Shown piece by piece: positions 5,671 to 6,125 of a DNA stretch of 6,125 bases. This stretch comes from Nitrospirota bacterium. Lineage in GTDB: Bacteria > Nitrospirota > Nitrospiria > Nitrospirales > UBA8639. Every line of letters begins with the position of its first letter. The stretch's first letter is position 1. The notes under the pieces were generated by a model, which worked only from the letters and a program-made list of their open reading frames with translations, ran no database searches and was not told the DNA's origin. The stretch covers positions 1 through 6,125 of the forward strand of contig QJYE01000221.1 in assembly GCA_003235785.1 (NCBI GenBank). The letters run 5' to 3'. The position numbers were made by a program, and so were the translations under genes.

Positions 5671-6125
5671 TTAGAGCAATTGGCGCCAGGTGAGGACTTG
5701 AACGGGAAGAGCGCGAAGAGTCGCGGTGATGGAGCAGGTGTCCAGGGTAACATTGACGTCGTCATGCAGCACGTGAACCTGATCGGCATAAAGGGCGCCT
5801 TGGAGCAATGATGATCCCAGGCCTCCGGCAAAGGTGATTTGGCCTGAAACAACAAGAAGGCCTTCCCAGTGAAATGGTGCCACAATATGAACGTTGCCCT
5901 TTACCAACAGAAGGCCATAGCCGGCAACCTGGGAGACAGTCAATGTCCCACTCGAGGGCTGGGCATACTGCAGGACAGGGGCAATGGCTGAGCCCAGCGT
6001 CACGCTCATCAAATCGGCTAACACAGGTATGGTGCCTCTCTTTAAGTTCCTAATCTGTTGATCTAAATCCAAGGCTATGGGGCTGAATTGAGGTGTGGAA
6101 GGATTACCAGTCAGACCAGCCGTTC
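5671..6125 (-). CDS. C-terminal part of a PilX-like, type IV pilus-associated protein
   Basis: The last 150 codons are seen. The frame stays open through 6123, so the gene begins beyond the right edge. The TTG at 6070-6072 is an internal leucine codon, not a start: TAGLTGNPSTPQFSPIA precedes it in frame. The visible part has a helical stretch (ALDLDQQIRNLKRGTIPVLA), then beta strands with alternating hydrophobics and glycines (GYGLLLVKGNVHI, FHWEGLLVVSGQITFAGG, LLQGALYADQVHVLHDDVNV). It ends with DTCSITATL and VQVLTWRQLL. This layout (a 'LLVKGN' strand, 'W-GLLVVSG', a lone Cys near the end, a closing WR-L) is what I recall from large PilX N-terminal-domain proteins of Nitrospirota and Deltaproteobacteria, thought to be minor parts of type IV pili or related secretion systems. 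The N-terminal prepilin-like helix would be outside the window, so the assignment rests on the C-terminus alone. Decayed relatives lie at 2838-3158 and 3185-3286. Confidence 0.72.
   Translation of the reverse strand, partial: TAGLTGNPSTPQFSPIALDLDQQIRNLKRGTIPVLADLMSVTLGSAIAPVLQYAQPSSGTLTVSQVAGYGLLLVKGNVHIVAPFHWEGLLVVSGQITFAGGLGSSLLQGALYADQVHVLHDDVNVTLDTCSITATLRALPVQVLTWRQLL
5888..6016 (-). repeat. Right-hand member of a diverged repeat pair (partner 2863-2991)
   Basis: This part of the PilX-like gene aligns without gaps to 2863-2991, in the same orientation and 3025 bases away, at about two thirds identity by eye. The identical core GCCCTTTACCAAC is at 5896-5908 here and 2871-2883 there. The pair flanks the FapA-family and CBS genes. 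It is best explained as paralogous coding sequence, not as a mobile-element terminus. Confidence 0.65.

Noticed and set aside
2863..6016. The paired similar segments as ends of a transposon or integrated element
   Set aside because: The matches are diverged, internal to coding sequence and in the same frame as a protein family. No transposase, integrase, target duplication or terminal inverted repeat is seen.
6070..6072. TTG as the start codon of the right-edge gene
   Set aside because: The frame is open upstream to the window edge with family-like sequence, and no binding site precedes the TTG. The gene is simply cut by the window.

Overview
The window looks like bacterial chromosome with mid-range GC. 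All complete genes lie on the minus strand; one gene fragment on the plus strand runs in from the left edge. No gene fixes the taxon. A monomeric-type isocitrate dehydrogenase, a FapA/DUF342 protein and a PilX-like protein with a 'DTCSI ... VLTWRQL' ending would suit a Nitrospirota-type organism, perhaps a marine Nitrospira. That is recall-based inference and not secure.

Layout from left to right. (1) 2-226, plus strand: the last 74 codons of an unrecognised gene. (2) 306-344: a strong hairpin with a T-rich tail on the minus strand, which ends the convergent icd transcript. (3) 387-2624, minus: a complete monomeric NADP-dependent isocitrate dehydrogenase of 745 aa with all recalled catalytic and NADP-contact residues present, a clear Shine-Dalgarno, and repeats upstream that may be its control region. 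(4) 2625-3398: 774 bp without an intact gene. It is not featureless. Read on the minus strand it holds two eroded pieces of the protein family encoded at the right edge: a middle segment (2838-3158, interrupted by stops) and a C-terminal segment (3185-3286). The C-terminal piece lies upstream of the middle piece in transcription order, so at least two former copies, or a rearranged one, are implied. (5) 3399-3806, minus: a compact stand-alone protein with two CBS domains. (6) 3811-5439, minus: a FapA-family (DUF342) protein, four bases upstream of the CBS gene and probably cotranscribed with it. A sigma-28-like promoter match lies in front of it. (7) 5671-6125, minus: the C-terminal 150 codons of a PilX-like (type IV pilus-associated) protein that continues past the right edge.

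The FapA-CBS pair is therefore bracketed by related PilX-like sequences, intact on the right (as far as seen) and decayed on the left. The simplest reading is a former tandem array of PilX-like genes in which some copies eroded and between which the FapA-CBS pair now sits. FapA proteins are linked to flagellar or cell-surface assembly and CBS pairs usually sense adenine nucleotides, so a surface-assembly protein with an energy-sensing partner is a reasonable but unproven idea. The icd gene is a separate metabolic unit. I saw no RNA gene, CRISPR array, insertion sequence or phage gene.
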